Of a DNA stretch of 64,000 nt, positions 42,692-50,365 are shown one piece after another. The translations under genes were made by a program, and so were the position numbers. Where the stretch lies: the NCBI RefSeq assembly GCF_030816505.1, contig NZ_JAUSYB010000001.1, positions 2,356,001 to 2,420,000 of the forward strand. The letters run 5' to 3'. The notes beneath the pieces are model-generated. The model was not told the origin of the DNA. It was given only the letters and a program-made list of their open reading frames with translations, and made no database searches. Positions within the stretch are counted from its first letter, which is position 1, and each line of letters opens with the position of its first letter. This DNA is from Microbacterium sp. W4I20 (GTDB lineage: Bacteria > Actinomycetota > Actinomycetes > Actinomycetales > Microbacteriaceae).

Positions 42692-43537
42692 CCCCCGAGA
42701 ACGTCACCGGTCCGGTCGCGCATCACGCCGAGACCCCCGTGTGGTGGCCGGGCTGGGGCGGACTCCGCTACGCGGACGGGCACGCCGGCGACCTGCTCAC
42801 ACTCCGCGATGACGGCGTGACCCGTCGGCACATCGACGACGAGTACCTCGCGTTCGCCCGACCGCGCACGAACGGTGGGTTCGTGGCCGTGGGCGCCCGC
42901 ACCCTGTACCTGGCGGATGAGCCCGACGGCGACACCCGGGCCGTCGCGACCCTGCTCGACGACCCGGCGGTGCGCATGAACGACGGATGCTGCGACCCTC
43001 GAGGGCGTCTGCTCACGGGCTCGATGGCGTACGACGCGGCGCCGGATGCCGGTGTGCTGCTGCGCCTCGACGCCGATCTCGCCGTGACCACGATCCTGCC
43101 GAAGACGTCGCTGTCGAACGGGATCGCGTACTCCCCCGACGGTCGCCGCGTCTACCACGTCGACACCGTCGCACAGCGGATCGACGTGTTCGACGTCGTC
43201 GACGGCGAGCTCAAGGGCCGGCGGATGCTGGCGCGCATCCCCGACGGCGAGGGAAGCCCCGACGGTCTCACGGTCGCGGCCGACGGAACCGTCTGGGTGG
43301 CGATCTGGGGCGGTTCGGCCGTGCACGCCTACGCTCCGGACGGATCGCTCATCGAGCGCATCGAGCTTCCCGTTCCGCAGGTGAGCGCCTGCACGTTCGG
43401 CGGCGACGACCTCGGCACGCTGTTCATCACGACGTCGGCCCAGGACATGCCCGCCGATCACGGCACCGAGGCAGGATCGCTGTTCGCGGTGACGCCCGGG
43501 GGTGCGCGGCATGCCGGTGCTGCCCTTCGCGGGCTGA
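42688..43537 (+). pseudogene. SMP-30/gluconolactonase-type protein, frameshifted by one extra G
   Basis: With one G removed from the run at 43498-43502 the gene encodes 282 residues ending PGVRGMPVLPFAG and TGA at 43535-43537. As read, the shift removes that stop and fuses the frame to the SDR at 43594. The six-bladed propeller has SNGIAYSPDGRRVYHVDTVA, DGEGSPDGLTVAADG and WVAIWGGSAVHAYAPDG, with the acidic residues that hold the metal of lactonases. Members hydrolyse sugar lactones such as gluconolactone or arabinolactone. A homopolymer error explains the apparent fusion. Confidence 0.82.
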
Positions 43538-43593
43538 CAGACGCGGCCGAACCACAAGGGCTGGGGAACACCGGCTCGGAGAACAGAGGACTG

Positions 43594-44436
43594 ATGGCGC
43601 ACAAGAAGACGATCGTGATCACCGGAGCATCCGATGGGATCGGCGCCGCCGCGGCCCGGCAGCTCGCGTCGTCAGGGAGCCGGCTGCTGCTCGTCGGCCG
43701 CTCGGCCGAGAAGACCGCGGCGATCGCCCAGGAGACCGGCGCCGAGCACCTCACCGCCGACTTCGCCCGTCTCGACGACGTCCGCGCACTCGCGGAGCAG
43801 ATCGCCGAGCGGGTGGGCGGCCACGGCATCGACGTGCTCGCGAACAACGCCGGCGGCATCTTCGGAGACCGGACCCCGACCGTCGACGGGTTCGAGAAGA
43901 CGATCCAGGTCAATCACCTCGCGCCCTTCCTGCTGACGAACCTGCTGCTGCCGCAGCTGCTCAAGACGGATGCCGCGGTCGTCAACACCTCGAGCATCGG
44001 GCACCGGATCTTTGGGCACATCGACGTCGATGACCTCGACAACCGCAAGAAGTACAGCGCCAACAAGGCCTACGGCGACGCGAAGCTCGCGAACGTGCTG
44101 TTCACCAAGAGCCTGCACGCGAAGTTCCACGCGCTCGGCCTGAGCGCGGTGGCCTTCCACCCCGGAGTCGTCCGCACGAACTTCGCGGCGGAGTCGTCGA
44201 GCGTCATGCGGCTGATCTACCGCACGCCGCTCAAGCACCTGCTCACGATCAGCACCGACAAGGGCGGCGAGACGCTGCGCTGGTTCATCGAGGGCACGCC
44301 CGGTGAGACCTGGCAGTCGGGTGCGTACTACGACGAGCGCGTGCTGACGATGCGCGTGAACCCCCAGGTCGAGGATGCCGCCCTCGCCGAAGCCCTCTGG
44401 CAGAAGAGCGCCGAGCTCGTCGGCCTCGACGCTTGA
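43594..44436 (+). CDS. Short-chain dehydrogenase/reductase, retinol-dehydrogenase-like
   Basis: 280 residues from ATG 43594, behind AGAGGA. TGASDGIGAAAARQ is the cofactor loop, NNAGG the second motif, and YGDAKLANVLFTKS provides Tyr-x-x-x-Lys. The Ser of the triad is in VVNTSSIGHRIFG. The group (RDH-like) reduces or oxidises varied alcohols/carbonyls, usually with NADP; the substrate is unknown. The ORF reads continuously with the lactonase because of an upstream indel, but it has its own start and ribosome site. Confidence 0.85.
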   Translation: MAHKKTIVITGASDGIGAAAARQLASSGSRLLLVGRSAEKTAAIAQETGAEHLTADFARLDDVRALAEQIAERVGGHGIDVLANNAGGIFGDRTPTVDGFEKTIQVNHLAPFLLTNLLLPQLLKTDAAVVNTSSIGHRIFGHIDVDDLDNRKKYSANKAYGDAKLANVLFTKSLHAKFHALGLSAVAFHPGVVRTNFAAESSSVMRLIYRTPLKHLLTISTDKGGETLRWFIEGTPGETWQSGAYYDERVLTMRVNPQVEDAALAEALWQKSAELVGLDA

Positions 44437-44444
44437 CCGCCGCA

Positions 44445-44509
44445 GGTTTTCGAATCGCGCAACTGGGTCGAAAACCAGCCTGAGAAGCCCCATTCACGCG
44501 ATTCGAACC
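44445..44509. repeat. 65-bp palindrome between two SDR genes
   Basis: GGTTTTCGAATCGCGCAACT at the left pairs with GATTCGAACC and its neighbours at the right; an alternative small hairpin pairs GGTTTTCGA with TCGAAAACC (44468-44476). It lies eight bases after the first SDR and 21 before the second. Confidence 0.65.
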
Positions 44510-44530
44510 GATCACGAAAGCAGGAACACC

Positions 44531-45325
44531 ATGCAGATCGACCTCACCGGCAAGACCGCACTCGTCACCGGATCGACCCAGGGCATCGGGCGCGCGATCG
44601 CCACGACGCTGGCGGATGCCGGGGCGCGCGTCGCCGTCAACGGACGCAGCGCCGACACCGTGGCATCCGTCATCTCCGAACTGCAGGCCGAGAAGCCCGA
44701 GCGCGACCTCGTCGCCGCCCCGGGCGATGTGACCGACCAGACCGGGGCGGATGCCGTGCTCGCAGCATCCGGCGACATCGACATCCTGGTCAACAACCTC
44801 GGCATCTTCGGCGCGACGCCCGCGCTCGAGATCACCGACGACGAATGGCGCCGCTACTTCGACGTCAACGTGCTCGCCGCCGTGCGTCTGATCCGCGCGA
44901 CTCTGCCGGGCATGAAGGAGCGCGGCTGGGGCCGGGTGCTCGACATCGCCAGCGACTCGGCGGTCGTGATCCCGGCCGAGATGATCCACTACGGCATGTC
45001 GAAGACCGCGCTGCTGGCCGTCTCGCGCGGATTCGCGAAGGATGCCGCGGGCACCGGCGTCACCGTGAACTCGGTCCTCGCCGGCCCCACGCACACCGGC
45101 GGTGTCGAGGACTTCGTCTACGAGCTCGTCGACAGTGCGCTGCCGTGGGACGAGGCGCAGCGCGAGTTCATGAAGCTGCACCGTCCGCAGTCGCTGCTGC
45201 AGCGGCTCATCGAGCCCGAGGAGATCGCCAACATGGTCGCCTACCTCGCCTCTCCCCTGGCATCCGCGACGACCGGTGCCGCCGTGCGCGTCGACGGCGG
45301 GTACATCGACTCGATCGTGCCGTAG
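44531..45325 (+). CDS. Short-chain dehydrogenase/reductase, classical type
   Basis: 264 residues. TGSTQGIGRAIATTLADAGA is the NAD(P) loop; NNLGIFGATPALEITDDEWR follows; catalytic Ser is in DIASDSA and Tyr-x-x-x-Lys in YGMSKTALLAVSRG. The C-terminus TTGAAVRVDGGYIDSIV is typical of classical SDRs with a substrate lid. RBS AGGAACACC. The substrate cannot be named. Confidence 0.87.
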   Translation: MQIDLTGKTALVTGSTQGIGRAIATTLADAGARVAVNGRSADTVASVISELQAEKPERDLVAAPGDVTDQTGADAVLAASGDIDILVNNLGIFGATPALEITDDEWRRYFDVNVLAAVRLIRATLPGMKERGWGRVLDIASDSAVVIPAEMIHYGMSKTALLAVSRGFAKDAAGTGVTVNSVLAGPTHTGGVEDFVYELVDSALPWDEAQREFMKLHRPQSLLQRLIEPEEIANMVAYLASPLASATTGAAVRVDGGYIDSIVP

Positions 45326-45336
45326 GAGATCCCGGA

Positions 45337-46434
45337 CTACGCAGATTCCCGCGGCTCGCCTGGCTGGACTTCCGCAGCGCTGCTCTCCCTCACGGTGAGC
45401 TCGGGTTCGAGCAGCTCAGACTCCACTTCCCCGCCCGCCATGCGGGCGATGAGCAACTCCACCGACCGAGCACCCATCTCCTCGTGCGGCGACTTCACGG
45501 ATGACAGGGCGATCGGGAGCTCTCGGGCCAGTGACACGTCGTTGTATCCCACGACGGCGATGTGCCGCCCGGCGGTGAGACCGGCGTCGCGGATGGCTCC
45601 CATGGCTCCGATGGCCGCGAAATCGTTCACAGCGAAGATCGCCGTCGGCGGATTCGGAGACCCGAGCAGCTCGACAGCGGCAGCGTGTCCGGCCTGGGTA
45701 TCGAACCCCGACCTGATGACCCGATCCTCACGGACGGCCACGCCCATGTCGTTCGCCGCTCGGAGGAATCCTGCAGTCCGGTCGAGACCGGTGCTCGCGT
45801 AGTCCTGGCCGGCGATGACGGCGAGTTCTCGATGGCCGTTCTCGATGAGGTGCCGCGCGACGAGCGCGCCGCCCGCCGCGTCATCGCAGGTCACGCTTGG
45901 ATAGGTGGCGGAGCGTCTGCTGACCAGGACGAACGGTATCCCTCGCTCCTGGAGCGAAGCCAGGAGCGCGTCGTCGACGAACCGCGCGTCACCCAGAATG
46001 AGGCCATCCACACGACGCTTCAGCAGCATGTCGGCCTTGATGCCCCGGTCGTCATCGCGATCGTGGGTGTTCGTGACCATGGTCAGAACGCCGTGCGCAT
46101 TGGCCTGTCGCTCGATGCCCTCATAGATGTTGGCGAGGACCAGGTCGCTGAGTCTCGGTACGAGCACGCCGATGGTGTTCGTCTTCTTCAGACGCAGGTT
46201 GGCCGCGGAGGGGTTGCGCTCGAAACCGATCCGGTCGGCGACCTCGCGTACGCGTGCGAGCGTGGCGGCCGAAGCCACCCTCACACCGGCCTGGTGAGGG
46301 GAGAGCGCCCGCGAAACCGTCGAGGTGTGCACGGATGCGAGTTCCGCCACCGTGCGAAGGGTTGGTCGCCCCATGGCATCGAGGAAGGGCAGCTCGCTCG
46401 CGTCGTCGAGTGTCGTGTCGCCACTCTGCGTCAT
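45337..46434 (-). CDS. LacI-family regulator of the asparaginase operon
   Basis: 365 residues. The helix-turn-helix RTVAELASVHTSTVSRALSP follows an N-terminal arm of about 24 residues; the sugar-binding-protein-like domain has DGLILGDARFVDDALLASLQ, YPSVTCDDAAGGALVARHLI and FAVNDFAAIGAMGAI. The C-terminal DVSLARELPIALSSVKSPHE is also typical. It is divergent from the asparaginase gene, and two CAATCGATTG-like operators lie between them. The ligand may be asparagine or a related amide, although LacI proteins usually bind sugars or nucleosides. Confidence 0.88.
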   Translation of the reverse strand: MTQSGDTTLDDASELPFLDAMGRPTLRTVAELASVHTSTVSRALSPHQAGVRVASAATLARVREVADRIGFERNPSAANLRLKKTNTIGVLVPRLSDLVLANIYEGIERQANAHGVLTMVTNTHDRDDDRGIKADMLLKRRVDGLILGDARFVDDALLASLQERGIPFVLVSRRSATYPSVTCDDAAGGALVARHLIENGHRELAVIAGQDYASTGLDRTAGFLRAANDMGVAVREDRVIRSGFDTQAGHAAAVELLGSPNPPTAIFAVNDFAAIGAMGAIRDAGLTAGRHIAVVGYNDVSLARELPIALSSVKSPHEEMGARSVELLIARMAGGEVESELLEPELTVRESSAAEVQPGEPRESA

Positions 46435-46479
46435 CGAGAACCCCCGTGCCTCACCGTGACTCCATTGTGGCATCCGCTC

Positions 46480-46535
46480 TTGCCATCGGCCGACTCTGCT
46501 CCTATGCTTGCACAATCGATTGGCACAAACGATTG
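46480..46535 (+). promoter_or_regulatory. Asparaginase promoter with two tandem LacI-type operators
   Basis: TTGCCA (46480-46485) and TATGCT (46503-46508) are 17 bp apart, a textbook promoter. Two operators follow at once: CAATCGATTG (46513-46522) and CAAACGATTG (46526-46535), each with the central CG that LacI proteins contact. Bound repressor would cover the transcription start. Confidence 0.75.
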
Positions 46536-46542
46536 GGCAAGG

Positions 46543-47580
46543 ATGCGCATCGCTCTCGTCGCTACCGGCGGCACCATCTCCAGCGTCACGCTCGGCGACG
46601 GCAGCAGGTCGGCCTCGCTGCAGGGCGCTGAGCTGGTCGCAGCGTCGGGCTTGCCGAGCGACATCGACGTCCGCGTCTCGGATCTCCGCCCCCGCGGCAG
46701 CTATTCCTTCAGTCTGAGCGACATGTCCGAGATCGTGGATGCCGTCGCGACAGCGCTTCTCGATGAGGTCGACGGAGTCGTCGTCACGCACGGGACGGAC
46801 ACCCTGGAGGAGACGGCGATGCTCGCCGACATCCGTCTTCACGATGCGCGTCCCGTCGTCTTCACCGGCGCCCAGCGGACGTCGGACGAGACGGATGCCG
46901 ATGGCGCACGGAATCTGCGTGACGCCGTGACCGTCGCGACGTCACCGCAGGCACGCGGGCGCGGCGTGCTGATCGCCTTCGGAGGGCATGTGCTCGCCGC
47001 ACGGGCCACCACCAAGACCGATACGACCGCTCTCGACGCATTTCGACCGGCGGTCCGAACTGATATCGGGATGGTGCGCGACGGCGTCTTCGCGCCGACC
47101 AACGATTCTGCCGGGCGACTCACACCGCACCTTCCCGGCGCCGGTCCGGCCGCGCGCGTCGAGATCATCCACGCGTACGGCGGGATGGGCCGCACCCTGC
47201 TCGACGCCTGCCGGAACGCCGGAGTCGACGGCCTGATCGTCCAGGGCACAGGATCGGGGAATGGGAACCCCGACGTGCTCGCCGCGTTACCAGAGCTGCG
47301 CGCAGCGGGAATCGTCACCGTCATCACCTCTCGTGTCCCTTCCGGACCTCTTGCCGCCCGGTACTCGCGGTCCGGCGGTGGCCGCGACCTCGTCGATGCC
47401 GGCGCGATCCTGTCCACCGACCTGCGCGCGTCGCAGGCCAGGGTGCTGCTCGCCACCCTCCTCGACGCGGGCGCGTCCGTCCGGGAGATGCGTGCGGCTT
47501 TCGCACCGGATGCCGCCGCCAGCAGTCCATCGACCTCTTCCAGAATCACACCGCCATCGATCATCAAGGAGCTGTCATGA
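46543..47580 (+). CDS. L-asparaginase, type I-like
   Basis: 345 residues without signal peptide. The first catalytic Thr lies in VATGGTISS (residues 7-15), the second in VVVTHGTDTLEETAML. RPVVFTGAQRTSDETDADG and FGGHVLAARATTKTDT are conserved binding segments. It hydrolyses asparagine to aspartate and ammonia in the cytosol. It heads an operon with a nitrilase-family amidase and a membrane protein. The start is ATG 46543; only a short CAAGG precedes it. Its C-terminal tail (SSPSTSSRITPPSIIKELS) is longer than usual. Confidence 0.88.
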   Translation: MRIALVATGGTISSVTLGDGSRSASLQGAELVAASGLPSDIDVRVSDLRPRGSYSFSLSDMSEIVDAVATALLDEVDGVVVTHGTDTLEETAMLADIRLHDARPVVFTGAQRTSDETDADGARNLRDAVTVATSPQARGRGVLIAFGGHVLAARATTKTDTTALDAFRPAVRTDIGMVRDGVFAPTNDSAGRLTPHLPGAGPAARVEIIHAYGGMGRTLLDACRNAGVDGLIVQGTGSGNGNPDVLAALPELRAAGIVTVITSRVPSGPLAARYSRSGGGRDLVDAGAILSTDLRASQARVLLATLLDAGASVREMRAAFAPDAAASSPSTSSRITPPSIIKELS

Positions 47581-48479
47581 CAACCCCCCGCTCATCAACC
47601 GCGCCGGCCACGAGCGCTGTCACCGTCGCCGCCGTGCAGTCGGACCCGCAGGTCGGGCTCGAGAACAAGCAGGAGAACGTGGCCGCCACCCTGCGGCAGA
47701 TCGCAGAGGCCGCGGGCAAGGGTGCCCGTCTCATCGTGCTTCCCGAGCTCGCCAGCACCGGCTACTCGTTCGACACCCGGGACGAGGCCTTCGCTCATGC
47801 CGAGCCCGTGCCGGAAGGGCCGACGTGCTCCGAATGGATCCGAGCTGCCGCGGAGCACGACGTGTACATCGTCGCGGGCATCGCCGAGTCGGAGGGCGTC
47901 AAGCTCTACGACACCGCAGTCCTGATCGGTCCGGAGGGATATATCGGGCGCTACCGAAAGACACACCTGTGGAACCGCGAGAAGCTCATCTTCACCCCGG
48001 GGTCTGAGTACCCCGTCTTCGAGACCCGGATCGGACGCATCGGCCTGCTGGTCTGCTGGGATATCTGGTTCCCCGAGGTAGCCAGGATCCTCACCGCCCA
48101 GGGCGCTGATGTCATCTGCTCCGTGAACAACTGGGTGTGGACGCCCCCGCCCCTCTTCGACGACGCGGGCAACTGCATGGCGAGCTATCTCACCATGGGC
48201 GCCAGCCACGCGAACAGCGTGCCGATCGTCGCGGCCGACCGGGTCGGCGAGGAGCGAGGCGGGAAGTTTCTCGGCTGCTCGCTCATCACCGGCGTCAACG
48301 GCTGGCCCATCGACGGCATCGCCGACGCGGAGGCGGAGACGATCAAGTACGCCGAGCTGGACCTCGTCGCCTCCCGCTCGGCCGTCGTCTGGGGGCCGCT
48401 CAACGACCTGCCGCGCGACCGTCGCACCGACCTCTACGACGAGCTGCTCGGCTACGACGGCACGCCCACCGTGCGGTGA
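47577..48479 (+). CDS. Carbon-nitrogen hydrolase (nitrilase superfamily amidase)
   Basis: 300 residues. The catalytic triad is visible: E57 in LPELAS, K128 in YRKTHLW and C160 in LVCWDIWFPE. WTPPPLFDDAGNCMASYLTM is a substrate-pocket segment resembling N-carbamoyl or omega-amidase groups. It hydrolyses amide C-N bonds to acid and ammonia. ATG 47577 overlaps the asparaginase stop (ATGA), so the two are translated together and probably share amide substrates. It is followed 13 bp later by a membrane protein that may import them. Confidence 0.85.
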   Translation: MTTPRSSTAPATSAVTVAAVQSDPQVGLENKQENVAATLRQIAEAAGKGARLIVLPELASTGYSFDTRDEAFAHAEPVPEGPTCSEWIRAAAEHDVYIVAGIAESEGVKLYDTAVLIGPEGYIGRYRKTHLWNREKLIFTPGSEYPVFETRIGRIGLLVCWDIWFPEVARILTAQGADVICSVNNWVWTPPPLFDDAGNCMASYLTMGASHANSVPIVAADRVGEERGGKFLGCSLITGVNGWPIDGIADAEAETIKYAELDLVASRSAVVWGPLNDLPRDRRTDLYDELLGYDGTPTVR

Positions 48480-48492
48480 CGGACATCCGATC

Positions 48493-49698
48493 ATGACTTC
48501 GACGACACGACCCACGGTCGAGAAGAGCGAGCTGCGGCTTCCCGGTGTTCTCACCGGAGCGGTCATCGCCGTGGCCGCCGGCCTCGCCCTGAGCGGGCTG
48601 CTGCGCCTCCTCTCGACCGACACCTCCGACGCGTTCGCCTCGTGGCTCGAATCCCTGCCCGAGGACGGGTGGTCGCGCGTGCTCTGGTTGATGAGCGACA
48701 TCACCGAGCCGCAGTTCTACGCCTCGCCCGTCGCATCCGTCGGGCTTCTCGTCGGTGCGCTGATCGCCTGGCTGCTGCAACGACGTCGCGCTCGTCTCGC
48801 CGGCCAGCCGATCGCGTACGGAAGCGGACTCTGGCCGTGGATGCTCACCGCGGCATCACTGAGCATCGTCATCTCCAACCTCGCATTCGGCTGGATGCTC
48901 GAGTCGGGCTGGCAGCCGACCTTCGTGCCGTTCGTCTGCGTGGCACCGGCACTCGTCCTCGTGTACGGCGCCGGATGGCGGGTCGTCGTCACAGGCGCGG
49001 TGCTCGGATCCCTCACGACGCCGCTCGCCATGCTCCTGATCGCCCTCGTCACGGCTCCGCTCGGCCTGCCCGTGGTCGTCGCGAACACTCTCTCGATGGC
49101 GATCGGCACGGCGGCGGTCTTCCTCCTCGCCCGGGTCCTCCCCTGGCTCCGCGTGCCGGCGGCCACCTCGGCAGAGCCGGAGCGACTCGAGGACGCGTCT
49201 CCGCGGCCCGCGCCGCGGAGCACGCTGCTGGGCGATGCCGTCTGGACAGTGCGGCGAGTTCTGTGCGACTTCACCGAGACCCAGTTCTGGGCCACCGAGT
49301 GGGCGAGCATCGGTCTGCTCCTAGGCCTCACAGCTCAGGTCGCCCTGATGTCGAGCCTCCCCGCATATGGATCCGACCTGATCCCGCAGATCATCGTGGC
49401 GCAGACCCTGACCTCCGCGGTCGGCGTGCTGCTCTGGCGGCACCTCTACCGGAACGGCGGATGGGCGCCGACGTACGTCTCGCTGGTGTCGGTCGCCCCG
49501 GCGACGGTGCTGGCCACAGGCGGCGCGCTTCTCCCGTTGCTGTTCGGCGCGATCGCCGGAGCGGTGCTCTGCCCCTTGGTGGCTCGCCCCATCTCGTCGC
49601 GGCTGCCGACAGACTTCCACCCGTTCATCGGCAACGTCATCTCGATGGCCGTCGTCACGTCGATCGTCGTTCCGATCGCGGTACTGCTGCCGCGCTGA
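48493..49698 (+). CDS. Membrane protein with two tandem homologous halves
   Basis: 401 residues and about 10 hydrophobic segments. Two halves match: SDITEPQFY (about 68-76) mirrors CDFTETQFW (about 258-266), and GWQPTFVPFVCVAPALVL (about 139) mirrors GWAPTYVSLVSVAPATVL (about 323), a period of roughly 185-190 residues. This is an internal duplication. A Glu-Pro-Arg-rich linker (AEPERLEDASPRPAPRST) separates the halves. I do not recognise the family; placed after an asparaginase and an amidase, it may transport their substrate. Confidence 0.7.
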   Translation: MTSTTRPTVEKSELRLPGVLTGAVIAVAAGLALSGLLRLLSTDTSDAFASWLESLPEDGWSRVLWLMSDITEPQFYASPVASVGLLVGALIAWLLQRRRARLAGQPIAYGSGLWPWMLTAASLSIVISNLAFGWMLESGWQPTFVPFVCVAPALVLVYGAGWRVVVTGAVLGSLTTPLAMLLIALVTAPLGLPVVVANTLSMAIGTAAVFLLARVLPWLRVPAATSAEPERLEDASPRPAPRSTLLGDAVWTVRRVLCDFTETQFWATEWASIGLLLGLTAQVALMSSLPAYGSDLIPQIIVAQTLTSAVGVLLWRHLYRNGGWAPTYVSLVSVAPATVLATGGALLPLLFGAIAGAVLCPLVARPISSRLPTDFHPFIGNVISMAVVTSIVVPIAVLLPR

Positions 49699-49725
49699 TG
49701 ACCGGCCGATCGAGCTCCCGGAGCG

Positions 49726-50070
49726 TCAGGACTCCGAGGCGCCCGCTTGTCTCTTCAACCAGTCGATGACAGCGGTCGCGTCTGCCGGCACCCGGATCCC
49801 CGGATCGGTCACCGACATGGCCGCGGCGAGGGGTCGATACGCGCCGGTGCTATCGGCGACGTGCACGCCGTCCGAATAGCCTCGTTCCATCCCGAAGCGC
49901 ACGGTGCACGTCCCGCGGTGCAGCAGCAGCTGCCACACATCCATCTGCTCCGGGCCGAAGAGATCACGCACCGCCCATCCGGCATCGAGCAGCTCGCGCG
50001 CCAGCCGGGCCGAGGCGGGGTCCCGCGATGACAGCCGATCAAGGAAGTCCGTCGTCTCGGGGCTGCTCAC
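49726..50070 (-). CDS. Small conserved hypothetical protein
   Basis: 114 residues from GTG 50070. A compact domain with DVWQLLLHRGTCTVRFGMER, DSTGAYRPLAAAM and DATAVIDWLKRQ. No signal peptide, metal motif or membrane span, and no family I recognise. It stands opposite to its neighbours, between the duplicated membrane protein and the corA leader. The ribosome site is weak, so the start is uncertain. Confidence 0.55.
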   Translation of the reverse strand: MSSPETTDFLDRLSSRDPASARLARELLDAGWAVRDLFGPEQMDVWQLLLHRGTCTVRFGMERGYSDGVHVADSTGAYRPLAAAMSVTDPGIRVPADATAVIDWLKRQAGASES

Positions 50071-50179
50071 GCTGGTCAGGGTATCGCGGGCGGAGCATGA
50101 GAGCCGCGAGCCGTCGTCCGGAACAGGAGTAACATGGCCCCTCGGGTCACCCGACCCGAGAAGAGTCCGAAAGGCGGTG

Positions 50180-50248
50180 ATGGCGATGTCCGGTGATACT
50201 AGCGACGCCGCCACCGCTGCGTCGCGACTCCCTGCGCTTTCGCGTTGA
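50180..50248 (+). CDS. 22-codon leader ORF upstream of corA
   Basis: ATG 50180 follows AAAGGCGGTG, a fair ribosome site. The peptide starts MAMSGDTSDAATAASR and ends at TGA 50246-50248, about 118 bp before corA. Its codons contain the RNA segment 50204-50219 that can pair with 50282-50297, so translation of the ORF could set the structure that forms downstream, as in attenuators. Confidence 0.45.
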   Translation: MAMSGDTSDAATAASRLPALSR

Positions 50249-50349
50249 GCATCCGCTCCTCGATCTCGCACGTCCTGCCTGCAGCGTCGGCGGCGTCTCC
50301 CGCCATCTGACGAATCTGCGCACCTCGCCGACAGCGGCGTGCGCCTGCA
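50204..50349 (+). promoter_or_regulatory. Alternative-hairpin (attenuator-like) leader of corA
   Basis: Segment A GACGCCGCCACCGCTG (50204-50219), in the leader ORF, complements B CAGCGTCGGCGGCGTC (50282-50297) at 14 of 16 positions. B also contains GTCGGCG (50286-50292), which pairs with CGCCGAC of segment C (50336-50342). Thus A:B and B:C hairpins exclude each other. No known magnesium-riboswitch core is seen. Confidence 0.4.
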
Positions 50350-50365
50350 GGAACGGAGCCGCATC

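Noticed and set aside
50071..50365. Magnesium (M-box) riboswitch before corA
   Set aside because: The conserved M-box core sequences are not present; only a uORF and alternative hairpins can be supported.
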